DNA of 64,000 bases from Staphylococcus delphini (GCF_900636325.1 NZ_LR134263.1:1054001-1118000), one strand, 5' to 3'; positions 19,115 to 29,891 are shown, counted from the first letter of the stretch. The notes: generated by a model not told the origin, from the sequence alone. Translations and numbers: made by a program.

Positions 19115-22100
19115 TTAAATCGTTCCTTTTTTTCTTAATGCGTTTTCTAATGTGCCTACTAAATCATCAACTTCTTTTTTGCTTCCATTGAAGTTCTCGA
19201 TATTAACTAATGACTTGGCTTGAGTATTATTGTTTGTAGTAACATTAGTTGATTTCCCAATGTCTTTAGGTTTAACAATATCTTTAATCTGTAGTCCATT
19301 GAGGATTGCTGAAGGCGCTACTGCGTTAATTTGCTTGATAGCTGCGGCAGTAGCTTCACTTAAAGGCTTAGGTTTAAGGTTTGAATTAGGTACTGGATTG
19401 CCGCCTTTATCTTGTTTTTGTAGTAATTGTGCAACTTCCAACAAGTTTTTAAACGTCTCATCAATACCATCGATAATATTTTGTCCCACTGAATTACCAA
19501 TATCTTTCATATTGTCAGAAACAAATTTAGTTAAATCTTCAACCATTGATTTATACTTATCAATCTGACCAGCCATAAGCTCTTCTTGTATACTATTGAA
19601 TCTTCTTGTGTCTTCTAATAAGTCAGTAAACGCTTTATTTAAATCTTCTTTCTGCTGTGTTAATTGGTCGTTTTTGTCTTGAAGTTCATCTTGCAACGCT
19701 TGTTTGCGGTCTTCTCGATTCTTGTTTCTCAAATAGGCTTCATATTCTTCTTCACCTTGTCTGAGTTGTTCACGTAAGTCTTTAAGTTTCTTCTGGTTAG
19801 CTAAACTATCATCACCAAGACGTTGTGCAATCTCATCTCTAATTTTGTTGAGATTTTCTGTTTTCTCCTTAACATCTTTTTGGAATGTTTCTTGTTGTGC
19901 TTCTTCATCAATTAATTTTAATTTCTTATTAATTAATTTTTCGTATTCTTTATACTCGTCATCATACGCTTTGGTAGCAACTTCTAATTGTTTTTGATAA
20001 ACAGATTTCATTGAGTTGATAATACTGTTTGCTAACTCAAATCTTAGGTTGTGTAATGACTTATTGTTCTCTTGAAGAGCATTAGTAATTTCTTCAATTG
20101 AATCTTTAATCTTTTCAGACTGAGCTGGTAACTTCTTGTACAACTTTAATTGTTCCTCGAGTTCCTTTTTGTTCTTCTCTAATGCTTGTTGCTCTTTGGC
20201 ATAGCCGTTAAGCATTTTTTCTTGACCGTCTCTAAATAAATCAATTTGGAACTCTGAGTTTACAAATGCATTTTTATATTCAGCTTTTCTTAGTTCAGCT
20301 TGAAATTCTTTTAACCTACGAGCATTGATAGTTAATTGGCGCTCGATTGCTACGTCAGCTGCTTCTTTTAAGAACTCATGAGCCGAGAGGGTAGCGTCAT
20401 CATAAGCTGTCTTCATATCTTTGATTTGATTAGTTAAACGTTTCTTAAGTTCTGCATTTTTCTTAACTTTCTTAGCTTGTGTTTCCAGTTGAGTTATGTA
20501 GAATTTTGTTTTCTCAGCAAGTTTAGTTGCTTCTTTGTGTTGTTGAGTGGTTAAATCAACTAAAGTTTTGGCTTGGTCTACGTTAGCTGGGTCAAGATGA
20601 CCTTTCTTCTTACCAATTGAGTCAATACTTCTTTGTATCTTTTCCGTATCTTTAGTGTAATCCTCAATAATTTGGTCAATTAATGAAGCAATAATTTCAC
20701 CACGGGCACGCATGATACCTGAAGCAATATCTCTTACGTTTTGCTGAGCTTCTCGTTTAACTTTCTCCAATTCGTCTCTGTAAGCTGTCTGTTTACCTAA
20801 TATACCGCCTTTATTCTGTTTAATAACTTTGTCGATATATTTAATCTTATCTTGTTCCCAACCTTTTTCTAATTCTTTAGAAGTTTGAAGTTGCTCATTC
20901 TTTTTACGCCATTCTTTACTGTTGCGACCTTGTTCAAACTCAATTTTGTTAAGCTCATATTCATATTTAGCTGATTTAGCTGCTTGTAGTTCTCTAGAAT
21001 GGTCGAAAGAGGCAATATTAGATTTATGAATATTAAACAAGTTCTCTTTTTTGGCTTGCATATTTCTTACTAATTCAAGTTGTGTATCCATGAGTTTTTT
21101 ACGTAACTCATCAACTTTTTGCTTCATTTTTTCAGACTCGTTATGTTCGTTAATGCCGGCTTCAATTTCAGCTAACATTTGTTCTTGCGCTTGGTTATAA
21201 CTATCGACCATAGCTTGTGATAACTCGCCAGCAGGTATATCTAGATTACCAGTGCTTCTAAAATCAAATTTTCCGTTGTCTCCAGCAATTCTTAGATACG
21301 GCTCCGGATTAATTGCTCTGTTCCAACCAGTAAATGAGGTGCCAGCTGCAGTAAAACCTTTGCCTTCGTTGACTTGGAAGTGCAAGTGGGGACCTGTAGA
21401 ATTACCAGTATTTCCCATTCTACCAATCATTTGACCAGCTACAACTTGTTGACCTTTTTTAACACGTAAATCACTTAACATATGCATATACGTAAAAGTT
21501 TTGTTTAATTTAGGATTATAAATAACTACTTGGTTACCTCCACCATAGTTACTCCAACCAGATGATAACACTATACCACCACGTGAGGCTTTAATAGGTG
21601 AGCCGACACTAGATGCATAATCGACACCGTAGTGAGGTGTATTAGTTCCATAATAATGTCCGAATGGTGCCGTTTTTTTCCAACCAGCGACTATGCTTTG
21701 TCCTGCATTAGAAACTTTAACAGCACTTCCACCATTAGTGCCTTTAAACTGATTATAGTACCTATTAGCCGCCGAATTACGTTGTCCTTGAGCAACAACG
21801 CCAGCACGTTCAAATTTACGTTGGAATGCATCGGCAGCGCCAATGACCGAACCTGATGCTTTTAACGCATTTAGTGCTCCACGTTCTGTTGTTTGTAATT
21901 CTTGCCATAAGAAATCTAATTGTGTATTCAAGTCAGCCCAAGATTTACCACGTCTTTTTGCAAAGTTTCTGAGGTTATCAGCACGACCAAACGACCATTG
22001 TACTAAACCGATACCTGTACCATTAGGTTCTTTAGCATTAGGTAGGAATCTTGACTCACGCTCAATGTTACCCATAATACCGGCAACCGCATGTTCAGAT

Positions 22101-25100
22101 AATCCTTTACCACGTAAATAATTCCAAACTTTCTCTTGAGTGGTTGAGCCAACAGCGCCAATTGAAGCTGTTTTACCACCATCTAAACCGTTAGCTGTAA
22201 ATTTCAAATATGGTACATTGTAATCACTATTCACCAGTCCATACTCAATAACTTGACCAGCTTTAATTTGCTCTTGCATGGATTTGATTTGTTCATTAAG
22301 TTTCTTAGTTTTCTCGTCAATTAACTTATTTTCTGCTTTCAATGAGTCACGATATTTTTGAGACCAAACAGCATATTTTTGTGTATTTAGCTTCTGTTTC
22401 TCTAATTGGAAGTTCACCTTATCTAAAGCCATTTGCAATTCATCAGCGACATATGTAGTAACAGTGAAAGTCTTGTATAGTTTCTCAACACTTACACCGG
22501 CAGAAGCTGCTTCTTTTTCGAGCTTATCTGCTTCTTTAGACGCTTTGTCCATTGCTTTTCCGGCTTTACCTAAGCCTTTGGAGGCTTTGTTTCCACCTTT
22601 ACCAGTTTTATCAAGACCATTACCTAAATCTTTTGCTACCGAGCCTAATTTACCAGCTGAGTCAGCTGCTTGTTTAAAAACTTTGTCTCCTCCAACTATA
22701 CTATCAATAGCGCCATCAATAGTCTGTCCAATTTGCCATGAATAAGTTAAGTTAGCAACTGTTGAGTCAGTAGCGGCTTTAGCAGCATTCCAACTCTTTT
22801 CAATATAATCAGCGTATTCTGCGGAGTTAGTATCTTTAGGGGCTTCAGGAATATCAGCGAATGCTTCGTCAGCAATCCTACGCAATTCATTAATATGTGC
22901 TGCCCATTTCTTACCTAGAGCTTGTAAAATAGCTTTTTCTAAAGCGTCTTTTTTCTTTCCTAAAGTTCCGTAGTTCGATAAATCGACGCCGTAATGTTGA
23001 GCAATTTGATTAACTAATTTTTCTTGTTGTTTTGCAGAGCCGTGGTTGTATACATCAGTAATTCCAGCTTTTAATTCAGTTAAAGTATTATAATTACTTG
23101 CATCAATTCCGTAAGTTTGCATTAAATGGTCAGCTAGTTCTGTACCTTTTCCAGCTACAGACTTATAATACGCTTCACTATTGTCCAACTTCTTTTGTAA
23201 GTTAGCATTGAAATTTTCAGTTTCTTCATCTTGCTTTGATTTAATAAACTCAGTTAATGCTTCATGGTTGTTAAATACACCTAAAACTTCTTCACCATAT
23301 TTTTCAACCAAGCTAGTTAAATTATTCCACGACAAATCGCCTTCAGATAATTCTTTAAGTGAATTATTTAAAAGCTCATGAGTGTCTCCGGTTTCTCTTA
23401 GTGAATTAGCAAGCTGTTTATTAGCCTCTGCTTGCTTCTCACTAGCCTCTGCATTATCTTCTTTCGCAACTGTGTTCTTGTCCACCGAATTTGTATTAGC
23501 ATCAATTTTCTTTGCAGTGTCAATAGAAACTTGACCAGATTTGCTTATTGATGCGGCATAACCCGTCTCAGTTTCAATATTAGTTTCTAAACTTTGTTTT
23601 AACTTATTTTGCTCTTCTTTTGAAAAATTGGCAGCTCTAGCAGCGTCTAAGATTGCTTGTGCTACCTTGGTATAAGCAGCTTGCAATACTGGCAATCTAT
23701 CTGCTCGTTCTGTCTCATTTTTGGCATTTTTAAAACTATTTAATGCAGCTTCATATTCTTGCATTTTGCTCGCAAAACCGGCATCTTGTGTTAATAAACC
23801 GTTTAATGTAGAAAATGTGTTCTTTGCATCTTCACCCGATTTAGCAAACTCTCGTACAGATGTGCTTAAAGAAATTAGGATTGCTTTTCCAGAATCACCA
23901 ATAGAATAATTAGCTGTCTTAATTTGTTCGATTTGAGAGGTAAATAGTCTAGCTTGTGCGTCAATTGCTGCATTGTCAGTAGCAGTAGCTTGAGCTTTTT
24001 TACTTTTATACGTATCAAGAGCACTGATAATTCTATCAAGAGAAGAAATACTTTCTTGGTCTCCATTTTTTCTTGCTTCAGCTAAAAGTTTTTGGGCTTC
24101 TGCCTGTCTTTTTTCTGCTTCTTCTAGAGATTTAACTTTATCGATTCTAGTTTGTAATTGATAAATCTCGTTATTATTACCGTTTGGTGTCCCGACTGAA
24201 CCAGCACGTTCTCTTAATTTTGTTTCTGGATTCTTTCCTAGCCCCCAAAAACCGCCATTATTTATATTCTTAGCTTCTTTAACTGAATCATCATACTGTT
24301 TACGTAAATCAGCTTCATTTTTAATACGAGCGTTTTCTTTCTCAATCTCAAGTTGCTGTTTCATGAGCTCGACACGCTCTTTTAATGTATTACTATTAGC
24401 TGATAGAGTAGCACCATATTGACCTTCAGAAGATACTAAATCCGGAAAAATATTCTTAATTTGAGATACAGTTTCTTTATATTGAGCTGCTTCAGTATCA
24501 TCAAACGATTTACCCGAACGCATTTTGTTCTCAAGTTCTGTATATCTATCAATTAATTTATCAATTTCACCAGTACCGCCCATACTTTCGATAGTCTGTT
24601 TGAGCGTATCTTGTTGCATTTTATAATTCTCAGCGGCATTTGAAGCACTATCAAATTTGGAGATAACCTTTTCCAGTACAAACGATATACCAGCAATTGC
24701 TGCACCGACTAAAGTGGCTGAAGCTAATCCACGCATAGCTGCTTTAAATCCATTCACCGCAACAGTTGCTACTTTACTAACTGTTGCAGTAGCTGTCGTC
24801 TTAATATTGTTAGTATTTAATGCACTTGAAGTTAGTAGGGCTTGTGTGGTTAATGTTTTTTGTGAATCCGCAAAAGCTAGGGTAGATGTACTAGCTGCTT
24901 TTGCTTTAGAAGCTGCCATGTCATATTTCTCAAGTGATTCGTCCATCACTAATTGAGACACTGCTCCAACTTGATTATCTTTAATTCTACCTTTATTGCC
25001 TTCAAGCACCATTCTCTCAATAACTGTGCCATCATTTTTCTTCATTTTTTGAGTAACTGACTCTAAGTCGTTAGCTTCTGCAATGAAGTTAGCAATACTA

Positions 25101-27661
25101 AGTCTGGCGTCTTCAAAACCACCTCTAACATTCTTAGAGAATAGTGACATCGTTCCTGCTAGTGTACCAATTAATACTGAGGTTGAACCTAATTCTTGCA
25201 CATGTCTTGTTAAACCAGTCATTAAATTAGTGAATAATCTTAGTCCGTCTAACATTCCAGATTTAACAAAAGCATCGCCGATAGCAACTGCAAATTGTTC
25301 AATTGAAACTTTAGCTCTATTGACCTTAGCTTCAACAGACTCTAAATATTTCTGGTTCTCGGCAATAGCGGAACCCGCAGAGTTTTCTGATGTGTTTTTA
25401 ATCTGTTTGTATAGTGAGTCTGCTTTCGACAAGTCGTCTAATAATACTTGCATACGTTGGTAATGGTACGTTCCACCAAGTCCACGTATTACAGCAGCTT
25501 GTTGGTCTTTATCAACATTTTTAATTTTTTCTGATACTTCTTCTAATAAGGTAATTGCACTTTTCAGCTGTCCGTTGGAATCTTTCATATTGATTCCCAA
25601 ATCAGTAATAGTGTTTTTACCTGTGCCTACATAAAGTTTAGGTAATACAGCTTTTAAGAAGTTACCAATTTCGTCACCAGATTGCTTAGTCTTTGCAGTT
25701 AAAGCACCAACAATGGCGTTAGTCTCGTCAAAAGTTAGCCCCATTGATTTAGCAGTAGAACCAGCTTTTGCTTGACCTTGTGCTAATTTTTCAACAGTAG
25801 TCGCATATTCATTCGAGATTTGGTTGAGCGAGTCGACTTGTCTCATAGCGTCAGTAGCTGATGTTTCCCACTGAGCCGACATCGACGTTAAATATTCTGA
25901 TGCTTGTTTTGCATCAATTTCACCAACATTGGAAGCTATTAAGGCTGCATTACCAAATACTGTGGTATCAGCTTCGTCATAACCTTGTCTAGCGAACTCC
26001 GCATATACATCTAAAACGTTACTAATAGTTTGACCATATTGTAAAGCTGCATCATTAGCTCGTAAGAATACAGATTCTAAATCAGCATTATCATTCATTA
26101 CTTTTGATAAAGTAACCATTTTAGAGTCAATATCTGAGATGATTGATAAGAAGTTTTGACCACTTCTAATCGCACCAAAAAACAGAGTAGTAGCACCCAT
26201 CCAAACAGGGAATTTAATCATTGCTTGTCTAAACGACTCAACAAAACCTAGCTGTGACCTTGTAGCACGTTCAGCTTCTGCCGTAATAGTTCTGACTTGT
26301 CCTTGAATTTGAGACATTTGAAAAGCTGCTTCTTTTCCAAATGTACCACTACCATTTGAGTTAAGGTTTTGTAGTTGACCTTTTAACTGTGAAGTAGCAC
26401 GTTTATCAATCGTACTTGTTAAACGACGTTCTGCTCTATCAATTTGTGCTAACAATGAAACTTGTTGATTTAATAATTTATTTTGTTGAGAATAACCAAG
26501 TAATAAGCCATCTGCGCTTTGTTTTACTTTGTTGAACTCGGTTGATAATTTTGTAACGTCGCCACTATTTATTCTTTCTTTTAGCCCAGTATAATTATTA
26601 GTAGCGTCCTTTGCTTGACCTTTGCTAATTTTACCTTGAGCCTCTAATTTATTAATTCTTTCAAGTTCTTTTGAAATTGCTGATTGAATCTTTTCTTGCT
26701 CTTTCAATTGCTCGTTTTGTAATGTATACTTCTTAAGCAATATGTCTGCTTCAGATTTAGCTTTAGTGAATTGTTCTGGGCTAATCACTTTATTTTCTTT
26801 AGCCAAATGGCTTAGCTGGCTATATGCATTTTTAATCTTTTCGGCTTGAGAAGTAGATAACTTTTGTTTTTCAACCATTCTGTCTAAAGCACTTACTTCT
26901 TGCTCCATAGATTTAACCATAGAATCATGAGTTAATTTTCGTGCTTTTTCTTGAGAGTTTAAGTTAGCTATTTTTTCTAAACTTAACGAACCGTCGTCGT
27001 TTGCTTTGTAGTTGTAGCTTTCTCTGCCTAATGTTTTTCCTAATTCGCTTACTCTTTGTAAATTGACTTGGTATGATTGTAATGCACCGTTAGCGTCTTT
27101 GATAGACTTAATTTCAGTACGTAAAGAATTATCTCTTACGTTAGAAAGCTCGCTACTTAATTTGCTTACATCTGAGTAAGTTTTTTGCAGTTGTAGCATC
27201 GAATTATTTATTTTTTCAATTTCTTGAGCTTGCCCTTTAGAAGTCGTGGAGGATACTGCGCCAAAACCTTTTTGTGCATTTGTTGATATTGACTTACCAG
27301 CTTTTTGAGCGGCATTAGTATCCACATTTGCATCAATATTAACTTTAATTTTATTCTTTGATAAGCTATCAGATAGCGTTGAAATAGCTTTTTTAATATT
27401 TTGCTTACTTTGAGTTAAGTTTACATCTAAGTCAACTTTAACTTTCCTCAATTGACTTGATTTGTTTAAACTGTCTATAACACTATTGGCACTTTTTCTT
27501 AAATCATTTGAAGCACCTTTAGTTTGTCTGGCTTCAAATTCAACAGAAACCTTGTTTATATTCTTTTCGATTTCTTTAATCGTTTCGTTTATTTGCTTAC
27601 GAGAGGAGCTTGAATCAACGTCTAAGGTTGACAAAATTCCAATATTAAATCCATTTGCCAA
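19115..27661 (-). CDS. Tape measure protein with lysozyme-like and M23 domains
   Basis: 2848 residues from a TTG with AAGGAG eight bases upstream; an upstream ATG at 27688 has no such site. Long coiled coils cover 1-450 and 2250-2800. A TP901-type tape-measure core with hydrophobic segments lies at about 480-1050. At about 1850-1950 is a phage tail lysozyme-like domain (KVWNYLRGKGLSEHAVAGI, ESRFLPNAKE). At about 2010-2120 is an M23 endopeptidase with HYGVDYA, GNQVVIYN, YMHML and GPHLHFQV, carrying the zinc and catalytic His residues. The protein sets tail length and cuts peptidoglycan during DNA entry. If the usual ~1.5 angstrom per residue holds, the tail would exceed 400 nm. Confidence 0.95.
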   Translation of the reverse strand: MANGFNIGILSTLDVDSSSSRKQINETIKEIEKNINKVSVEFEARQTKGASNDLRKSANSVIDSLNKSSQLRKVKVDLDVNLTQSKQNIKKAISTLSDSLSKNKIKVNIDANVDTNAAQKAGKSISTNAQKGFGAVSSTTSKGQAQEIEKINNSMLQLQKTYSDVSKLSSELSNVRDNSLRTEIKSIKDANGALQSYQVNLQRVSELGKTLGRESYNYKANDDGSLSLEKIANLNSQEKARKLTHDSMVKSMEQEVSALDRMVEKQKLSTSQAEKIKNAYSQLSHLAKENKVISPEQFTKAKSEADILLKKYTLQNEQLKEQEKIQSAISKELERINKLEAQGKISKGQAKDATNNYTGLKERINSGDVTKLSTEFNKVKQSADGLLLGYSQQNKLLNQQVSLLAQIDRAERRLTSTIDKRATSQLKGQLQNLNSNGSGTFGKEAAFQMSQIQGQVRTITAEAERATRSQLGFVESFRQAMIKFPVWMGATTLFFGAIRSGQNFLSIISDIDSKMVTLSKVMNDNADLESVFLRANDAALQYGQTISNVLDVYAEFARQGYDEADTTVFGNAALIASNVGEIDAKQASEYLTSMSAQWETSATDAMRQVDSLNQISNEYATTVEKLAQGQAKAGSTAKSMGLTFDETNAIVGALTAKTKQSGDEIGNFLKAVLPKLYVGTGKNTITDLGINMKDSNGQLKSAITLLEEVSEKIKNVDKDQQAAVIRGLGGTYHYQRMQVLLDDLSKADSLYKQIKNTSENSAGSAIAENQKYLESVEAKVNRAKVSIEQFAVAIGDAFVKSGMLDGLRLFTNLMTGLTRHVQELGSTSVLIGTLAGTMSLFSKNVRGGFEDARLSIANFIAEANDLESVTQKMKKNDGTVIERMVLEGNKGRIKDNQVGAVSQLVMDESLEKYDMAASKAKAASTSTLAFADSQKTLTTQALLTSSALNTNNIKTTATATVSKVATVAVNGFKAAMRGLASATLVGAAIAGISFVLEKVISKFDSASNAAENYKMQQDTLKQTIESMGGTGEIDKLIDRYTELENKMRSGKSFDDTEAAQYKETVSQIKNIFPDLVSSEGQYGATLSANSNTLKERVELMKQQLEIEKENARIKNEADLRKQYDDSVKEAKNINNGGFWGLGKNPETKLRERAGSVGTPNGNNNEIYQLQTRIDKVKSLEEAEKRQAEAQKLLAEARKNGDQESISSLDRIISALDTYKSKKAQATATDNAAIDAQARLFTSQIEQIKTANYSIGDSGKAILISLSTSVREFAKSGEDAKNTFSTLNGLLTQDAGFASKMQEYEAALNSFKNAKNETERADRLPVLQAAYTKVAQAILDAARAANFSKEEQNKLKQSLETNIETETGYAASISKSGQVSIDTAKKIDANTNSVDKNTVAKEDNAEASEKQAEANKQLANSLRETGDTHELLNNSLKELSEGDLSWNNLTSLVEKYGEEVLGVFNNHEALTEFIKSKQDEETENFNANLQKKLDNSEAYYKSVAGKGTELADHLMQTYGIDASNYNTLTELKAGITDVYNHGSAKQQEKLVNQIAQHYGVDLSNYGTLGKKKDALEKAILQALGKKWAAHINELRRIADEAFADIPEAPKDTNSAEYADYIEKSWNAAKAATDSTVANLTYSWQIGQTIDGAIDSIVGGDKVFKQAADSAGKLGSVAKDLGNGLDKTGKGGNKASKGLGKAGKAMDKASKEADKLEKEAASAGVSVEKLYKTFTVTTYVADELQMALDKVNFQLEKQKLNTQKYAVWSQKYRDSLKAENKLIDEKTKKLNEQIKSMQEQIKAGQVIEYGLVNSDYNVPYLKFTANGLDGGKTASIGAVGSTTQEKVWNYLRGKGLSEHAVAGIMGNIERESRFLPNAKEPNGTGIGLVQWSFGRADNLRNFAKRRGKSWADLNTQLDFLWQELQTTERGALNALKASGSVIGAADAFQRKFERAGVVAQGQRNSAANRYYNQFKGTNGGSAVKVSNAGQSIVAGWKKTAPFGHYYGTNTPHYGVDYASSVGSPIKASRGGIVLSSGWSNYGGGNQVVIYNPKLNKTFTYMHMLSDLRVKKGQQVVAGQMIGRMGNTGNSTGPHLHFQVNEGKGFTAAGTSFTGWNRAINPEPYLRIAGDNGKFDFRSTGNLDIPAGELSQAMVDSYNQAQEQMLAEIEAGINEHNESEKMKQKVDELRKKLMDTQLELVRNMQAKKENLFNIHKSNIASFDHSRELQAAKSAKYEYELNKIEFEQGRNSKEWRKKNEQLQTSKELEKGWEQDKIKYIDKVIKQNKGGILGKQTAYRDELEKVKREAQQNVRDIASGIMRARGEIIASLIDQIIEDYTKDTEKIQRSIDSIGKKKGHLDPANVDQAKTLVDLTTQQHKEATKLAEKTKFYITQLETQAKKVKKNAELKKRLTNQIKDMKTAYDDATLSAHEFLKEAADVAIERQLTINARRLKEFQAELRKAEYKNAFVNSEFQIDLFRDGQEKMLNGYAKEQQALEKNKKELEEQLKLYKKLPAQSEKIKDSIEEITNALQENNKSLHNLRFELANSIINSMKSVYQKQLEVATKAYDDEYKEYEKLINKKLKLIDEEAQQETFQKDVKEKTENLNKIRDEIAQRLGDDSLANQKKLKDLREQLRQGEEEYEAYLRNKNREDRKQALQDELQDKNDQLTQQKEDLNKAFTDLLEDTRRFNSIQEELMAGQIDKYKSMVEDLTKFVSDNMKDIGNSVGQNIIDGIDETFKNLLEVAQLLQKQDKGGNPVPNSNLKPKPLSEATAAAIKQINAVAPSAILNGLQIKDIVKPKDIGKSTNVTTNNNTQAKSLVNIENFNGSKKEVDDLVGTLENALRKKGTI

Positions 27662-27697
27662 AATTTTCACTCCTTGTGTTTTCTTCACCGTACTTTT

Positions 27698-27750
27698 CTA
27701 TTATTCAAGTCTCTCGACAATTTAGTATTCTCGAGAGAATTCAGTAATAG
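27698..27750. repeat. 20-bp inverted repeat next to the recombinase gene
   Basis: Arms 27698-27717 and 27731-27750 match at 17 of 20 positions, with a perfect inner core TCTCTCGA/TCGAGAGA and outer CTATTA/TAATAG, around a 13-base spacer. Neither side carries a T-run, so it is a poor terminator. Lying two bases beyond the stop codon of a tyrosine recombinase, it could be that enzyme's site or a transcript-processing hairpin. Confidence 0.65.
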
Positions 27751-27752
27751 AA

Positions 27753-28778
27753 TCATTTGTTAAAAATATTGTTGCGTTCGTCATCAAAGTCCCTTAAGTC
27801 ATAAATTTGAGTTGTATTTACTGATTCATGATGTGCTACATGTTTTGATACAGTTTTAATATCAACGCCTTTAACTTCTAAAAGGTAGGTGATACAACTT
27901 GCCTTAAAAATGTGCGGATTAATACGTCGTCCTAATATTGGAGACAAAACACTTTCACAAAAATAATCAGCCCAACTAACGCTCATTTGTCGAGCGTTAT
28001 CACCACGTTTTAAAGCGAAGATATATTCATGCTCAAAACCACGCTTTTCAAGCCAAAGGTTAATATATTTCAATGCTTCGTCGTTTATCATGTACTGAAG
28101 CATCTTCCCATCTTCTCCTCGACCTTTTCCTCTTATGTTGTGTGATAATATATAGCTGCCTTCTTTATTAAAAGGGTAATTAACAATCTCAGATTTAAGT
28201 TGAATAATTTCAGCACGTCTTGCTCCCGCATTGAAAGCCACAGCTAGCCAAGCCATACCTAAATAGTTTTCATCACTTTCAAGAGCTTCCATCATTTTCA
28301 AATATTCTTCATACGTAATTTTTACTTTTTGATATGTTTGATTCTTTACAACTGGTGGCAAACCTTTCATAAAATTTCTAAAGGTTTGAAACAGGGGCTC
28401 TCCATGTTCATTCACATATTCGTCATCATCTGTTAAATACATTTCAATCCATGAGCAAAAAGAAGATATAGCGGATTTTTTAAGATTAATTCCAGAGGAG
28501 GACATCTTACGATTCTCACGTAAGTAATTCATAAATCTTAATCCATCTCGTTTTTTAATCTTATATAATGGTTTGTCATTCAAACTCTCGTAAACAAAAT
28601 ATGCAAATTGCTTTAAAGCTGAACGATACTGTTTTTTAGTTTGTTTTGAAGCATCAATCGAATTTAAAAATTCATCAATTAATTCTCGGGTCAGGGGATT
28701 TACTTTTTGCCACATTTCATCAGTGACTTCGGGTAACTTTTGAGCACGTTGACGCAACATGTTTTTATTTATTGTCAC
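27753..28778 (-). CDS. Tyrosine recombinase, YomM-like
   Basis: 341 residues from a GTG behind GAGGAAATGCC. The N-terminal half is a SAM-like core-binding domain (SKQTKKQYRSALKQFAYFVYES). The catalytic half keeps Arg187 (NAGARRAEI), His289 (NPHIFKAS), His316/317 (VAHHESVNTTQIY) and the Tyr326 nucleophile; the second Arg of the HxxR box is Lys292, a known conservative variant. It sits within the tail operon between the tape measure and tail-assembly genes, the position of yomM in SPbeta, so it is probably ancestral rather than a recent insertion. A role in late development or genome processing is possible; the integrase of this phage group is normally a large serine recombinase. Confidence 0.85.
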   Translation of the reverse strand: MTINKNMLRQRAQKLPEVTDEMWQKVNPLTRELIDEFLNSIDASKQTKKQYRSALKQFAYFVYESLNDKPLYKIKKRDGLRFMNYLRENRKMSSSGINLKKSAISSFCSWIEMYLTDDDEYVNEHGEPLFQTFRNFMKGLPPVVKNQTYQKVKITYEEYLKMMEALESDENYLGMAWLAVAFNAGARRAEIIQLKSEIVNYPFNKEGSYILSHNIRGKGRGEDGKMLQYMINDEALKYINLWLEKRGFEHEYIFALKRGDNARQMSVSWADYFCESVLSPILGRRINPHIFKASCITYLLEVKGVDIKTVSKHVAHHESVNTTQIYDLRDFDDERNNIFNK

Positions 28779-28793
28779 GGCATTTCCTCATTT

Positions 28794-29270
28794 CTATTTA
28801 ACGCTTACATTGAAGCCTCTTTTTCTTAAACCTTTATAAAGAGCTTCCAACATGTCATTTCTGCTTACAGATGAAATCAAATTAGAGTATGCATATTCGG
28901 TATAAGGACGAGCCGGCATTCCTAGACTTGGGTCACCAGCGAAACCGTCCACACCTTCAATTAAATCATTGATAAAATCGTCTAAGGTGTCTCCATTTCC
29001 TTTAGTTAAGTTTGCTATCAGGAAGGACATCTTCTTATCGGATATATAAGGCATAGTAATCACATAATTATCAGGGTCTTTTAAACCACCAGAACTACCA
29101 CGACGTTGATACCTTTTAGGCTCATACACGTCATACACACGTCGTTCCATTTCCATTATTAATTCATCTCTAATAACCTCGAATACCTCGTTGTTAATCG
29201 TGTCTCTTAGAGCAACAGCGAACATTGCTTCTAACTGAGATAAATCTGAAACTGTTTTATTTCTTGCCAT
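28794..29270 (-). CDS. Tail completion or gp10-like protein
   Basis: 158 residues. The N-terminal helix (SQLEAMFAVALRDTINNEVFEVIRDELIMEMERRVYDVY) and the later SLGMPARPYTEYAYSNL resemble HK97-gp10-type tail-completion proteins, which often keep a MPARPY-like turn. Its start overlaps the end of the upstream gene by 14 bases. The position just before the recombinase and tape measure fits tail assembly. Assignment is tentative. Confidence 0.55.
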   Translation of the reverse strand: MARNKTVSDLSQLEAMFAVALRDTINNEVFEVIRDELIMEMERRVYDVYEPKRYQRRGSSGGLKDPDNYVITMPYISDKKMSFLIANLTKGNGDTLDDFINDLIEGVDGFAGDPSLGMPARPYTEYAYSNLISSVSRNDMLEALYKGLRKRGFNVSVK

Positions 29271-29823
29271 CGAAGTTTCCTTCTCTTAAATTTTCTTTAA
29301 ACTTTTCACGAGCATTTTCTAATTTATCTTCATATGTATTCAAGAATTCCACGGTACTTGTCATTAGTGCCGTACTATTTGCAAACATGTTATTAACTTT
29401 TTTCACTTCATCAAAAATAAAGACATCGTTAATGATTTCTTCTAACAACCCAGTTTCCAACAAAGCGTTATAATAATTAATCAATTCACTTAAATTTTTA
29501 GCTTTTTCCATTTGGACACCGAAGTGAGTGAATTTTTTAATCATTAAGAAATACCAGAATAAGATAATGTGAGTTTCACCACTTGTGATTGACTCCATAA
29601 TCTTTTTATCCTCTTTGTTTTCTGATTGCGCATATGTTTGAAATTCTTCAATAATCTCTGTAATTTTAGTTCGAGAGAAATATGGATAGAATTGCATCGT
29701 CTCGCCATTACTTAATGTGTAATCAGAAACCTCATCATACTTAGATGCTTGATTAACTATATCGGTAATATTTATTAAATTTTCTCGAGTAAATTCAGTG
29801 TTTTTCTTAGATTTGTTTGTCAC
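29257..29823 (-). CDS. Tail assembly chaperone candidate
   Basis: 188 residues, GTG start with AAAGGAG nine bases upstream. It is acidic and largely helical with no enzyme motif. Between the major tail protein and the tape measure, siphophages encode chaperones that coat the tape measure, and this is the only gene of suitable size and place. No slippery heptamer was noticed at its end, so the usual G/GT frameshift was not found. The call is positional. Confidence 0.55.
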   Translation of the reverse strand: MTNKSKKNTEFTRENLINITDIVNQASKYDEVSDYTLSNGETMQFYPYFSRTKITEIIEEFQTYAQSENKEDKKIMESITSGETHIILFWYFLMIKKFTHFGVQMEKAKNLSELINYYNALLETGLLEEIINDVFIFDEVKKVNNMFANSTALMTSTVEFLNTYEDKLENAREKFKENLREGNFDGKK

Positions 29824-29858
29824 AATAAAATTCTCCTTTTATCCCATTTTTAAATCAA

Positions 29859-29886
29859 AAATAAAAAGGGAGCGTTATGCCCCCTT
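29859..29886 (-). terminator. Terminator after the major tail protein unit
   Basis: On the minus strand AAGGGGGC pairs with GCTCCCTT around a five-base loop, followed by TTTATTTTT. It probably lowers expression of downstream genes relative to the abundant tail-tube protein. Confidence 0.85.
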
Positions 29887-29891
29887 AAAAA

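Noticed and set aside
25083-25463. 126-codon plus-strand ORF
   Set aside because: Antisense to the tape-measure gene; composition and lack of a site mark it as a shadow.
27753-28778. Recombinase as the prophage integrase at an attachment site
   Set aside because: It lies inside the late tail operon and matches the yomM position; no host gene or att-like junction is visible.
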